DNA of 64,000 bases from Lycium barbarum. Lineage: Eukaryota; Streptophyta; Magnoliopsida; Solanales; Solanaceae. The notes beneath the pieces were generated by a model. The model worked only from the letters and a program-made list of their open reading frames with translations. It made no database searches and was not told where the DNA came from. A program made the position numbers and the translations under genes. The stretch lies in NCBI RefSeq assembly GCF_019175385.1, contig NC_083338.1, positions 89,611,777 to 89,675,776 of the forward strand. Direction: 5' to 3'. Positions 48,486 through 59,556 of this stretch are shown in pieces (within the stretch, counting starts at the first letter, position 1; the number at the start of each line of letters is the position of its first letter).

Positions 48486-48522
<37 letters not shown>
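48486..48522. repeat. (TA)n microsatellite in S3
   Basis: Uninterrupted AT dinucleotide run. Confidence 0.95.
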
Positions 48523-48525
<3 letters not shown>

Positions 48526-50944
48526 GCAAATAAAATCATGCATAGGGCTCAGGAACGTGGTCGCCACTCCGACGCTGGCGCCACAACACATCATACTCCA
48601 GAAGGTTTCAAATCTCCGTACAATCTCCGAACATATCATATCATCATGACATATCATAACATCAGAACATATCATATGCCATATCACATCATAACGCCGT
48701 ATATAAGCGGTACCCGACCCTATGGCGAGGTCTCGGGAACCGTGACAAATCATACTGCCGAATACAACATAGTGCACACGATCACAAAACCGGCCCGGGA
48801 TCCGGCGAACGATATCATAGTAGTAGGCACGAGCGGAGTAGTGCGGAAACCATATGCATATAAATAAATAAATAAATTTCTTTCAAACTCGATAGCCAAA
48901 TATTTTTACAGACATCTGAAGGCTCAAAAATAAGATTCGGGTCAATTGGAATTAGTATGAGAGAGTTACAAACTTTCGAAGTACGGAACCTTCTGAAAAT
49001 ATTTCATAAGTCATACTTAGAAATTCAAGTATCATTCATATTAAGAAGCTTTCAAATAGCATTATGGAGCAAATCAAACGGAGCCTTAGAATCATGTGCA
49101 CATATCCAAAATATATTTATATATATATCCAAAACTTTAGCCATATCAAATATTTTTCGAACAATATCCGGAAACGTATCGACTAGAACTTCAAACATCA
49201 CAAGTATGTATCAAACCATATGAGATAGTTTATGGAAATCAAAGACATAGGCCATCCTAGTGGCTCTAGGAGTAGAATTTTCTTTAGAAGCATACATATA
49301 TGTCATTCGCTCATTTCATAAAGGTCATGTCAAAAGGAAGAAAGGTAAGTTTTACATACCTCAATCGCCCGCTAATCAATTCCTGAATCAAGTCTCGGGC
49401 TCTCCAATATCTACAATAATATTATCAATTACCAAATATTAGCTACAAGTACTTAGAAATCCAATTCTAATTAGCACTTGTCTACAGAAATTTCGGCAGC
49501 ATCTCCCCTGTAAATTCAACATCCCCGAGAATTTAACTCGGCCAAAATCATCAACAACCATACCAATAATACCAATAACAACAATAATCAATTCAAAACG
49601 CATTCTAACATTAGTAACCTTCTTTTCAACATAATTCATCAACATTAAATTTAACTACTAATTCAAGGTCATTCAAATACAATTCAAAAGCATCTCACAC
49701 ATTTCTACAAAATATCCAACAATCCCACTAACACCATATTCCATTCAAAATCTCCACAAATGCGACAAGGTCACAACGTCGCATTTTCTTCTCCCAATTT
49801 CATCAACAACAACAACAATTTGCACCTTAACAACTCCATTCCCATAATTACATAAAACTATAATAAAATCACATTATTTCCTACAACAACTTAACAACCA
49901 ATTTTTCATGCCAACTTGAACTATTATTCTTCCATTTACGTCACAAGGCCACAACAACACAATTAACATAATAAATAAAATTTGTTCATCCTTCTCCATC
50001 AACAACACTACACGGCCACACACACACATACACACAACACACAAATTTCATACTTTTCATTCATTTCCACATACTACAACATATATATAAGTCTTCCATA
50101 ACATAAAAAGGATAGAATTCTTACCTTTTTTCAATTTTTCCACTTGCCAAAAAAAGTACTTTCTTGCCTCAAAAATCATATCACGTTGAAGGGGGTCTTG
50201 AGCTTAGTAGGAATACTAGAAAATTCAGATTTTTGGATCAAAGGTTGATGGGAATTTTTTTTTTCTTTTTCTACTATGGCCGAATTTCTCTCTCTCTCGA
50301 GTTTTTTTTTTTTTTTTTGTGTTTCTTGAATCTTCCAAGTGAAGATGACTCCTCTTATTTATTTGTGGACTTAAATTAAATGGACACATGGGCTTGGCCC
50401 TTTTTTTTCCTTGCCATGGCCGGCCACAACACAAATTTTTGGGCCTTTTGTTTTCTTTTTTTTTTCATTTATTTTGAGCCCAATTAGTTATGGGTCTTAT
50501 TTTGTAATTCCCGAAACTAATTTCCAAAATTCTCAATTTTGCCCTTGGCCTTCCTCCATATTTCCACATCAGCATTTCATGAACAACACATATATATTAA
50601 ATAAAATAAAAATATGGCCTTATTTCTTCCAAGTCAAAATTATTTCGAATTTTCCGAATATGCAAAAATATGGGATATAACATTATTAACGCTTACTTAA
50701 CACCTCATTCACAATCTAAGAGACATTACAACTCTTCTCCAAGACATCATTAAGTCATCACTAACTCGTCACTCGTACATCCTTCCCAATACATAGCGTA
50801 TACCTTGCCTTTCTTGGCAAACTTTCTTCTCTTACCTCGAATGTCTTTGAAATCTACTTCCTACTTATCGAAACATCGTATACTTCGTGCCCTTCATTGG
50901 TATATCCACTGTACGTCAACGAGAAATTTTTTCGAGGTGTAACA

Positions 50945-51016
50945 AGTCATACCTCCCGGGGGATCCGGAAGACCGCGCTCAAAGTCACATGTCATGACAA
51001 AATATTTTTCAATATA

Positions 51017-51063
<47 letters not shown>

Positions 51064-51171
51064 CAAACATATATATAGAACAATGAGCTTTACCAATTTG
51101 CGTTGCAGATTTCAAAAATACATACGCCCGATAGTGTTAGCGCACTGTAAAACCATCTCTGGAAATACCGC
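50945..51171 (+). mobile_element. Flank of A, probable continuation of G
   Basis: It begins with the right AGTCA duplication, so it was contiguous with 30662 before A inserted. It contains (TA)n followed by (TAA)n at about 51012-51060. Apart from its contiguity with G I recognise nothing in it. Confidence 0.6.
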
Positions 51172-52791
51172 TGTTACACCCCGTATCTTCGAAGAGCACT
51201 TATCGAATTTCAAACATAAGTACGTTGAGTTAGGGTTAAGTAAAACCACTTTGGAATATAAGGAGCAAGAATTATTAAGTATATTTAATAAGTGAAGAAT
51301 GTATATAAGGTATACCGGAAGGTTTTATAAGGAAATGAGTGGAAAAAATTGAGTCGTACGACTTTGGAGAAAGGATGGGTAATGTTTGTGTGAAAATTCC
51401 GGTCCAACTTGGGGGATGAATATCTCTTAGCATATGAAGTGTGTTATGGTGAAACAAAAGCCTAGAATGAAGTTAGTCGAGTCTAGTTTCCAACGCAACA
51501 AACCGGTCGTCGATAGGACATCCGAGTAGAGAATTATGCACGTTACAAATCAGCTGACAGAGCAGAAATGCGTGCTACAGTACTGCTACAGTACCGACCT
51601 GCTACAGTGCTGCTTCAGTAAAATGCTACAGTGAACCCGACCTGAATTTGACCCTATATAAAGGGTAATAACCCCCTTTTTTCATCACATTTTCCTAGAA
51701 AACTCCAGAAATTAGAAGAGAGAAAGTGAGGGAATCAAAAGTGAGCAATTTTTAAGTAGCAGAGCAGTGGTTTAGGTCCGGGTAACGCATGGTTGTGATT
51801 CTAGTATTGTTTTGCGGTGGATTTTAGCGTGGATATTAAGGGTATTGCTATCTTAACATGAAAAAAGGTATGAATCTTTCTCTTTTGGTATTATTTAAGG
51901 CTTATTTACGGAGATAAAGTCGTTAAATAATTGTGTAGTAAGTTGGTTAGTTATGGAAGTTGGAAAACAGCGTGTGGGCTATTTTATGGTACATATTGGT
52001 GTTAGAAATGATGTTATTGATGTTGGTGTTTTTGTTGTTGTTGTTGGATTGTGATTTCGCGCTAGGCATATAAACAGGGGAGGTGCTACTCGAATTTCGG
52101 CAGATTATAAATGGATTTATTTGAAGGACTAAGACAAGCGTATAATGATGAGTCTAACGATTATGTGAATCCTCTGAAATGTAGACTTGCGAGTTCGGAC
52201 GAATAAGTGTAGATAATTAGAGGCTGAACAGGTATGTTAAGGCTCGTCCCTTTCCTTCAAAGGCATGATTCCTATGTTATGACTTTATAAATGTTTCCAT
52301 ATCTTCCTTGTTATAAAAAGTTAAAAGTCTATGATTCCAAGGCATGATTCCTTTCTTGATAACCCGTAAATGTTTTCCGAAATGTCCGTATTTTTCCAAA
52401 ACAAAGGTTTATTATTTTGTAAGCTTTTATGACTACAACCACTGACATGTTTTTGTAATGACAATGATGATGTCAAAGATAAGAATATGTCTATGATGAT
52501 TATGATCAGAATGGTTTCATGTTTGAAAGTCTCAAGTTGTGGATTCAATATGAGTATGAGAATATTGAGCTATTTCTTGATCCTCAATTTTATTCCTTGA
52601 TAACGACTCTATTTTCTAAAGACTTCAAAGTGTACGAATTGACGCCTTATGAGATTTATGACCTTATTCTATGTTTTCTCTTAATCTTATTCTTTATTGA
52701 CAGTCTCACCTTATAATAATTGTTCCTTCAAGGTGAGACATGACAATCGTGATTATTCCATAATGTAATCGGAGATTACATATATATATAT

Positions 52792-52826
<35 letters not shown>

Positions 52827-53080
52827 TATGTATATATGGGGAATATGGGAAAAAAGGCGAGGCGCTATAGACGTATGGCCACATGATCAGCTGGTATAAT
52901 ATGACATGATATCATCCCGGACGCGGGATGCCCGGACACGGGACATATGTGGTTAAATGGATCGGAGCCGACGCCTCGGCAACATGATATGTTCTATTTT
53001 ATGTATACATGAACAAGAAATGTTTTTCAAAAGAAAGCTAAGCATGCATGGCATCCACCCTAAGAGGCACTCATATGTAC
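51172..53080 (+). repeat. X-type 5' portion of B 5' LTR
   Basis: Matches 59392-59556 plus 62121-63900 (3' LTR) and the complement of S4. It contains GCTACAGTA repeats (about 51567-51640), TATATAAA, the AGGTATGT block (52230-52237) and a TA-rich tract (52776-52836) where the other copies have unique sequence. Confidence 0.88.
51656..51663 (+). promoter_or_regulatory. TATA box, X-type LTR
   Basis: TATATAAA in CCCTATATAAAGGG, just downstream of the GCTACAGTA repeats. It is conserved at 62441-62448 and, on the minus strand, at 61633-61640. Confidence 0.6.
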
Positions 53081-54488
53081 ATGGGTTTCCACGTGGTCAC
53101 CAAGTGAGCTGCACTTAGGACACTAACGTGTCAAACCAAGAGGAAACATATATGTACAAAATTGAGTGATGAATTATTCCTTACTTAATTTCATTCTGGC
53201 AAAAAAAAAAAAAGAGCATGGCCATGGCTGCTGCTCACGGCCAGCCATGGACAAGAAATGATGTTGTTTTTTTTTGCTTTGATTTAATTCCAAGATGATT
53301 TACAAGTTCAAGGAGGTGATAGCAACATTTGATATTGAATTGAGGAAGAAGAAATTGTGAAATTGGAGCAATTAAGTGCAGAAATTCCTCTGAGAAAATT
53401 AAGGTAAGATTTTCTTGTTTTATTGTATAATTATACTAATGGTGTTGTAATGGTGGATTAAAATTGGATTGGATGAAATTTGAATTAAGAAAATGCATGA
53501 AATCGTCGTTATATAGAATTGTGGGTTGAAATGGATTCAGAAAGGTTGTTGGGTTGTTAGAATTGTTGTGGGCTGAATTGTAAGAATTTTGTATGTATGT
53601 CTCTATTGCTGTTATTTCTGTGATAACAGGAGAGTAATTAGAAATTCGGGTTAGGCTTATATATAGGGGAAATGCTGCCCGATTTCCGTTAAGTCCTTAA
53701 CTAATGAAAAAACCCTAATCGAGAAAGTATGAGTTAAAGAATAAGTTCTATAAGCGATGAGCTGCGGAGTTACGAACTAGAAAGTATATTACTAATGATA
53801 GCGTTACTTGTATATTAAATAGGCTAAAGGGGCGACGAAGCGAACGAGATTACGAATAACCTTCAGCAGGTACATAAAGTTGTCCCTTCTTTCTTTTGGC
53901 ATGTCTTAGATTTAAGTGACGAATGATATGAGCTTTGGGGTAATTCCATTCATAAGTTTTGAGTGTGATTCATGATTCCTATTCACTTCTTGATGTTAGA
54001 ACTCTTAAATGATTGAGCTTCTCTTTCAAGTTTTCTATCGTTGGATAGTAGTCGATATATAAGTTCCTATTCTTAGGAACTCTATGATAACTAATGTCCA
54101 GACTTTTATAAGATGTTTCATACTATATTGACAAGTGACTATGATTCCTAAGGCTCTTTGATAGACTTTATGATGACATCCGAGGGCTGTTTGATATGTT
54201 TCCGAGTGGCATTCGAAAGGTATTTGATATGACTATTGTCTTGATTTTCAAATGATAGTTTGTGCTGATTATTCCATTGAGTCTTTGATATACCCAGATA
54301 CGTATATATGATTCCAGAAGTTCTATTCTGATATAATCCACAATGACATCCGAAAGGCATTTGGTATGACTATTGTCCTGATTTTTAAATGACAGTTCAT
54401 TTTGATTATTCTATCGAGTCTCAGATGTGTTTTAACTCGCATATGGTTTCTCACAACTCTGCTCGTGCGTGCCTCAATATGTCTTTCA

Positions 54489-54570
54489 CTGAGTCCCGGG
54501 CCAGGACACGTTTTCGTGCGCAGTTTCACTACATTGTTCACCGAGTCCCTCACTAGAGGGCCGGGACACG

Positions 54571-54624
<54 letters not shown>

Positions 54625-54736
54625 GATGATGTGATGATATGATGATGTGATGGTGTGATGATGTGATTATGGCGCCAAGGATGGTATGTGGCGACCTTAT
54701 TCACCGAGTCCCTCACTAGAGGGCCGGGACACGTTA
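54489..54736 (+). repeat. Minisatellite and (TA)n in B 5' LTR
   Basis: GAGTCCCTCACTAGAGGGCC followed by GGGACACGTTATATA occurs at about 54541 and 54705, with a diverged unit at 54493. A long (TA)n tract (about 54573-54619) lies between. Confidence 0.85.
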
Positions 54737-54874
54737 TATATATGATATATGATATTGATATGCATGATTTTCATTTCATAAGGCAAGTGTATTGATGTTT
54801 TAAAAGTCATACTTGTTTCTAGTAATCTCTATTTCATTTATGATTCTTTTTACTGTATTTCATGCTTTATATAC

Positions 54875-55088
54875 TCAGTACATATTCCGTACTGACCCCT
54901 CTTTCTTAGGGGGGCTGCGTTTCATGCCCGCAGGTACAGATAGTCGGTTTGGTGACCCTTCAGCATAGGACTTCTACTCAGCTGTCTTGGAGAGCTTCGT
55001 TGTTCCGGAGTCTAGACTTTTGGTTCAGATCTTATGATGTATATGTATATGTTTATCCAGGGGTACGGCGGGGACCTGTCCCATCATA
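54875..55088 (+). other. LTR hairpin cassette, B
   Basis: TCAGTAC/GTACTGA (54875-54895), CCCC/GGGG, CTGCG/CGCAG (54915-54933). A weaker GGCGGG/CCCATC fifth hairpin lies at about 55067-55086. Confidence 0.65.
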
Positions 55089-55189
55089 TTTCGCTATCGA
55101 TACTCTTAGAGGTTTGTGGACATATGTGTGGGTTGTGTATAAGTTCTGTTCAGCTGTGTCTATACGATGTGCTATCATATGATGTCCGT

Positions 55190-55300
55190 CTACAGTGGCA
55201 GCCTTGTCGGCTTGCGTAATATTCTGATATATAGTGGCAGCCTTGTTGGCTTGCGTAGAATGATGCTATATACAGTGGCAGCCTCGTCGGCTTGCGTAAG
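55190..55300 (+). repeat. Triplicated GTGGCAGCCTTGTCGGC unit
   Basis: Three units of about 40-47 bp contain GTGGCAGCCTTGTCGGCTTG. N1 LTRs have one copy (about 2989-3007), so B expanded it locally. Confidence 0.9.
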
Positions 55301-55912
55301 TATTACGATGTGATTGATTGAGAACCTATAGTATCAGTCCGATAATGTTTGACAGGTACATATGGGTGTCCAGCTCGGGCACTAGTCATGGCCCACGGGG
55401 CTTGGTCGTGATAGTTGGTAAACCAGGAGTTGCTTTATTATTTATATCCCTAAGACTCAGATAAGAGAGATGATAAAGGCCAGACGAGTGGATAGTGGGT
55501 AGACGATGACGAGGAGTACACTTCACCTTATAGTCCACCAGATCAGACTAGAGACCGATCGGCTACAGGTATATGAGCCCTTATTGGAATTTTCTATGTA
55601 TGTGCATTTGTTGTAGATTATTTAATAGTGGCGAGCAGAAACCCAAAGAGGCCGATAACCGAGTATTTACAAGTAACGGCGACCAAGGTGTGTTCGCTAC
55701 CATTGGGAATTTGGAAATCTAGGACGGAAAGTAGTCATACATATAGATGAAAGGTGAATATTGAGAATTAAAAAGGCCAAAATAGTAATTGCGCAGTCGG
55801 AAGAGTAAGAGACCCTTTCTAATTCGGAGGGAGATGCGTTACGAGAACGCTTTGGAATCTGTCAAGACTTCAACTTGCTTTAGATTATGTGGTGAAGGTC
55901 ATGCGGTGAGGT

Positions 55913-56029
55913 GGATGCGATCATACCATCACTAACGCACCGGATCCCATCAGAACTCCAAAGTTAAGCGTGCTTGGGCGAGAGTAATACTAGGATGGGT
56001 GCCCCCCTGGGATGTGTAAAAAAAGTCCT
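55913..56029 (+). rRNA. 5S rRNA-derived segment inside element B
   Basis: It begins GGATGCGATCATACCA and continues through CACTAACGCACCGGATCCC, AAGTTAAGCGTGCTTGGGCG and TACTAGGATGGGTG, the backbone of plant 5S rRNA including the A-box and C-box of the internal promoter. About 100 nt match from the gene's first base, with few substitutions by recall (CATCAC for CAGCAC, CCAAAG for CCGAAG, AATACT for AGTACT). After CCTGGGA about 10 bp are inserted before AAGTCC, and the 3' end is lost. It is in the sense orientation of B. I infer a captured pseudogene; 5S transcription is unlikely without a proper 3' end. Confidence 0.9.
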
Positions 56030-56227
56030 ATAAATTTAGATGTAAGAGGAAAATGAGAAGCTAGAGCAGCCTAAGGGAGATTGGAGTATGTGGAGTGGTT
56101 GGACACCTTTAGAGGTCGCGTAGGACAAGGCGGACTAGACCACTGAAGAGAAAGAAGGTGCATCACAGCTCTAGAATTAGGGTGAGTTTGAATAGTGTTT
56201 GGAAATATTTTGTAAGCGAGATGGTAG

Positions 56228-56232
<5 letters not shown>

Positions 56233-56301
<69 letters not shown>
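56233..56301. repeat. (TA)n microsatellite in B interior
   Basis: About 34 uninterrupted TA units. Confidence 0.95.
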
Positions 56302-56307
<6 letters not shown>

Positions 56308-59300
56308 CTTGTGCATGTAATATCCCATACGTAGCTATATCAGTGGGTATGTGTATCCCGACAACCAACGTTGCGGTATATGGAAGGCATTAATCGAACA
56401 GGGTAACGAAGTTCAAGTGACAAAAAAATAAATGGTACAAATGTTACAAGGTAAGCTGATGCTATTTTCACTACAGGTTAGGCTTGAAGAGTTTTAATGT
56501 AATGATATCTGGAAAGGAAAGAAAGTGAGTAGATGGAAGGTAAGGAGATCAAAATGTCGAAAAAAGTGAAAAGTAAAAAACATGAGTTGAGTGAAGCCTC
56601 CAAGAGGGACTACAGGCAAGCACGGGATTATTTGGGTAAACATTTGAAGGTAGGCATGCGAATTTGATAAAGTGTGGCAGTATGGAACAAACGAGGAATG
56701 TGTGGGGTCAGAGAATAGGCTTCGATAAGTGGGGCTAAAAGGATAGTGACCATGACGAGGAATGTGAAGTAAGAGAAAGAATGGTTAGGTCTTGCGACGA
56801 TGTCGAGAGATTTTCAGCCCTCGAAAGGTATATGTGTGGTCAAATTAACACGGTTGCCTCGGACATGGAGAAGCTTTCCAAAAAGATGACTTAAGAATAG
56901 AGCAGATTTGCGCATTTAAAGGCATATTTCATGAACTTCAGCGCTGATACTACAAATAACAAGAGAAGAAAGGTGCTCGAGGAGGAAGAAACCCAAGGAA
57001 GGTTAAGGATGAAAGTAGGAAAGGTATACTAATGGGTTGGTCAAATGAAGAAGAGAGCATTTAGGAGTAAAGTAACTGTAAATCTTTAACCATAGGAGTA
57101 AGAAGGATACGTTAACGAGTTGGCAGTAGGACACAGTTACTCATCGAGAAAAGAACGAGGATGATGAGTCGACACAATTGATTAGAAAATTAATGACATG
57201 GAATAAGAATTCATGTGAAGACCGAGAAATTCGATCATAGAGGAAATGGAATGAAATGTAAGGAACGTGCATAGAAGACCACCCGGCCGTAGCATTAGAA
57301 AGATAGATAAAGGTTCGATGAATGAGGATAGAGAGAGTGTAAACTGTAAGAATTATGTGCTAAGAGCAAAGTAACAGGACACTCGGAAAACTTAGACGCA
57401 CATCTGCAACACAAATGCGTAGTTAAGAGGGAATATGAGTAAGTGAGCTAAGCGGGCGAAAGGACTAGTAGTGGATGGAAGGGTATGGAAATGTTGAAAA
57501 AAAATGATGATATAGACATAAATGGAGGAAGAACTCCGGGAAAGAAGTTTTAGATATGTTATAAGCAGAGTCGGGAAGAAAAACGAAGAGTAAGGTATAA
57601 TCGAAGACTTCATAAAGGACGCGGTGAATCTCAATGTCCCCATTAACTTGCGGGTCCGAAAAACCGTTAGTCATAATGGACAGAGGTATGAAAAGACGGA
57701 AAAAAGGTATCGGAATTTGATTTAACCCTTATAAGTATTTCGATTGGATACAAGACTGTAACTAGCAAGAAGATAGACGAGTCAGACCATATGATGACGA
57801 AACCCCGGCCCTAAGAAGATCGTGAAGGGCGGCAGATAGTTATCGAAGACGACGGTTACTCAAGGCTATGGGCGTATAAGGACCTCCTTAATAAGAGGGG
57901 AAGAACATACTAGACTTGAAAGGAACTATGACGTTTCAAGCTCCAAGAAAAGAGATTTATTAGCTCGAGGCCAGAGTTCGAGGCGTATTGGCATATCGGG
58001 AAGGTAATGGAAAGAAGTAGAAACGAATTGACAATAAGTTTACCATGAGGAAGACTTAGGGAGAAAGTATGGAAGATAACTCAAGAGAGCACTTTACGCC
58101 AAGATGAACTACCATATTTTTAGACCATGATTTGAATCCCTCGTATCGGGAAAAAAGTACACCCTACTTATGTATGCAGTGACATGCCCTAAAGGGTAAT
58201 GAAAAGAGCAAGAAAGGTCTCCAAGTTATATTTACAAAGGGTGTTAGAGAGGATGACGAACCCAAAGGACACTTGGGATGACAATGACAATTGTAATAAA
58301 AGGAACAACGATTGGTAGTTTGGAAATTTTTGAAGGAAAGAAAGAACGCTGCTCCTATGAATGGAAATAAATGTGTTCACCGGATATTAGAAAATAGTTC
58401 ACGGACCACTAATTATACTGAACATGAGATCACATGCTATGGAATTATATGAACCGTCAACGTGAAGCTATGCCCAACTACAATTGTAAGAAGGCCACAC
58501 CGGAAAGCCAACAAGGAATAACGATTGATGAGACGATCGCCGATATAAGGAAGTCGAAGATAAGTATACTTGCGTTGCAAGAGAGTCTTAATAGAAGAAT
58601 TGTCGTAGTCCTATGCTTCTGGGATTGTATTGATAGATGTTAGGGAAGGAAGTAAAGAAAAAGTTGTAGCAGGAGCTTAAAGATGTTGCGAGCTATGAAA
58701 TTAGTTGAACTCGGATTATAAGTTTGTCATAAGTGTAACTGGACTACGAAGGATAATAAATGGCGAAGAAACATTACGTATATACGTATTTCGGATAATG
58801 ATATAACTGGTCTTAGACAGGAACATAACCATTAGATTCACTAGCGACACAGTTGTGCTGGGTAAACATTTGGAATGTAAGGGTAAAAGAGATGGCGACA
58901 AGGATGTAAGGATTAGAGAGCTTGATTAATGGACTACAAAAACAAATCGGTACAGTGTATATCTAAGATCAATAGGTAAAAAAAGGATAGCCCGAGATGG
59001 CACCGAAGGAGTAAACGCAAGGAGGGCACCGTAGAGAAAGAAAGGTAGCTGCCCACTAACAAGGAAACAAAGAGCGAGGAAAAAAAAGGAGTACTTACAG
59101 GACGATGAATAGTTATGGCACGGCAAGTCAAGACTACCCTAACGGAGAAAGAACAAGAGCGAGATGTTAGTTAATTTCCGATCATGTACATGAGGACAAA
59201 GAGGTGAAGGAAGATGACTGAAGGCAATAAAAGAGTTAAGAAAGGATGAGAAGAGACTGTTCCAAGTTATAGTTTAAGCAAATGGTAATCGGACCCTAAA

Positions 59301-59378
59301 GGAAAAATAATTGTTCTAATGAATCAAAGATGGTGTCGTAGGATGGCAATACTGCAACATTCGAGGACGAATGTTTTT

Positions 59379-59391
59379 AAGGGGGGAAGGA
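59379..59391 (+). other. Polypurine tract of B
   Basis: AAGGGGGGAAGGA abuts TGTTACACCCC of the 3' LTR, with the conserved hairpin just upstream. Confidence 0.9.
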
Positions 59392-59556
59392 TGTTACACC
59401 CCGCATCTTCGAAGAGCACTTATCAAATTTGAAACATCAGTAATTTGAGTTAGGGTTAAGTAAAATCACTTTGGAATATAAGGAGCAAGCATTATTAAGT
59501 ATATTTAATAAGTGAAGGATGTATATAAGGTATGCCGGAAGGTTTTATAAGGAAAT
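59392..59556 (+). repeat. 3' LTR of B, first piece
   Basis: Matches 51172-51336. It is interrupted by S4 and resumes at 62116-62121. Confidence 0.9.

Larger units (their letters stand above)
47825..50687 (-). mobile_element. Solo LTR S3 inserted in A 5' LTR
   Basis: The LTR 47830-50682 (2,853 bp) is flanked by TTCTT (47825-47829) and TTATT (50683-50687), a target duplication with one later change. The ends match S1 and S2, but the body is shorter and more diverged. It contains a (TA)n tract, the hairpin cassette and the AGGTATGT block (49354-49361). Confidence 0.9.
30663..50944 (-). mobile_element. Retrotransposon A, 20.3 kb with nested insertions
   Basis: A minus-strand Tekay/Del-like element flanked by a perfect AGTCA duplication. 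The 3' LTR is 30663-33081, the interior 33082-41594, and the 5' LTR 41595-50944 in four pieces. Removing the inserts gives a 5' LTR of about 2.41 kb, equal to the uninterrupted 3' LTR (2,419 bp). That confirms the reconstruction. Solo LTRs lie at 37911, 44203 and 47830, and a CACTA fragment at 43058. Confidence 0.94.
41595..50944 (-). repeat. 5' LTR of A, split into four pieces
   Basis: The pieces are 41595-43057, 43852-44202, about 47492-47829 and about 50683-50944, matched in order to 30663-33081. The hairpin cassette is at 41973-42029 (TTAGTAT/GTATTGA, CGTCC/GGACG, third stem eroded). Confidence 0.93.
53081..55413 (+). repeat. Second portion of B 5' LTR, different family
   Basis: From 53081 the sequence leaves the X family and resembles the S1-S3/N1 group: a GGCCATGG.TG region, ATAACAGGAGAG, a GGGGAAATGCTGCCC block near 53675 and a CCCC/GGGG hairpin cassette. 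It ends GGTCGTGATA, in place of GTGACA. The primer site that follows (about 55415-55430) is degenerate. Confidence 0.75.
55414..59391 (+). mobile_element. Internal domain of B, non-coding, purine-rich
   Basis: About 4 kb without recognisable gag or pol; short open frames only. It includes the 5S rRNA-derived segment (55913-56029), a (TA)n tract (56233-56301) and, at the end, a CATTCGAGGACGAATG hairpin (about 59358-59373) with polypurine tract. Confidence 0.8.

Noticed and set aside
50164..50680. Open frames rich in Phe near 50164-50680
   Set aside because: They come from T-runs and pyrimidine-rich LTR sequence in S3; no domain.
54323..54716. Open frames with long Tyr-Ile runs (also at 48433, 50897, 56071 and 56199)
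   Set aside because: They are translations of (TA)n microsatellites.
51172..55413. One ordinary 4.2 kb LTR
   Set aside because: The 3' LTR and S4 show the X-type LTR is about 2.56 kb and follows a different sequence after 53080.
55913..56029. Functional 5S rRNA gene
   Set aside because: The 3' end is interrupted and lost, no T-run terminator follows, and it is embedded in a retrotransposon interior.
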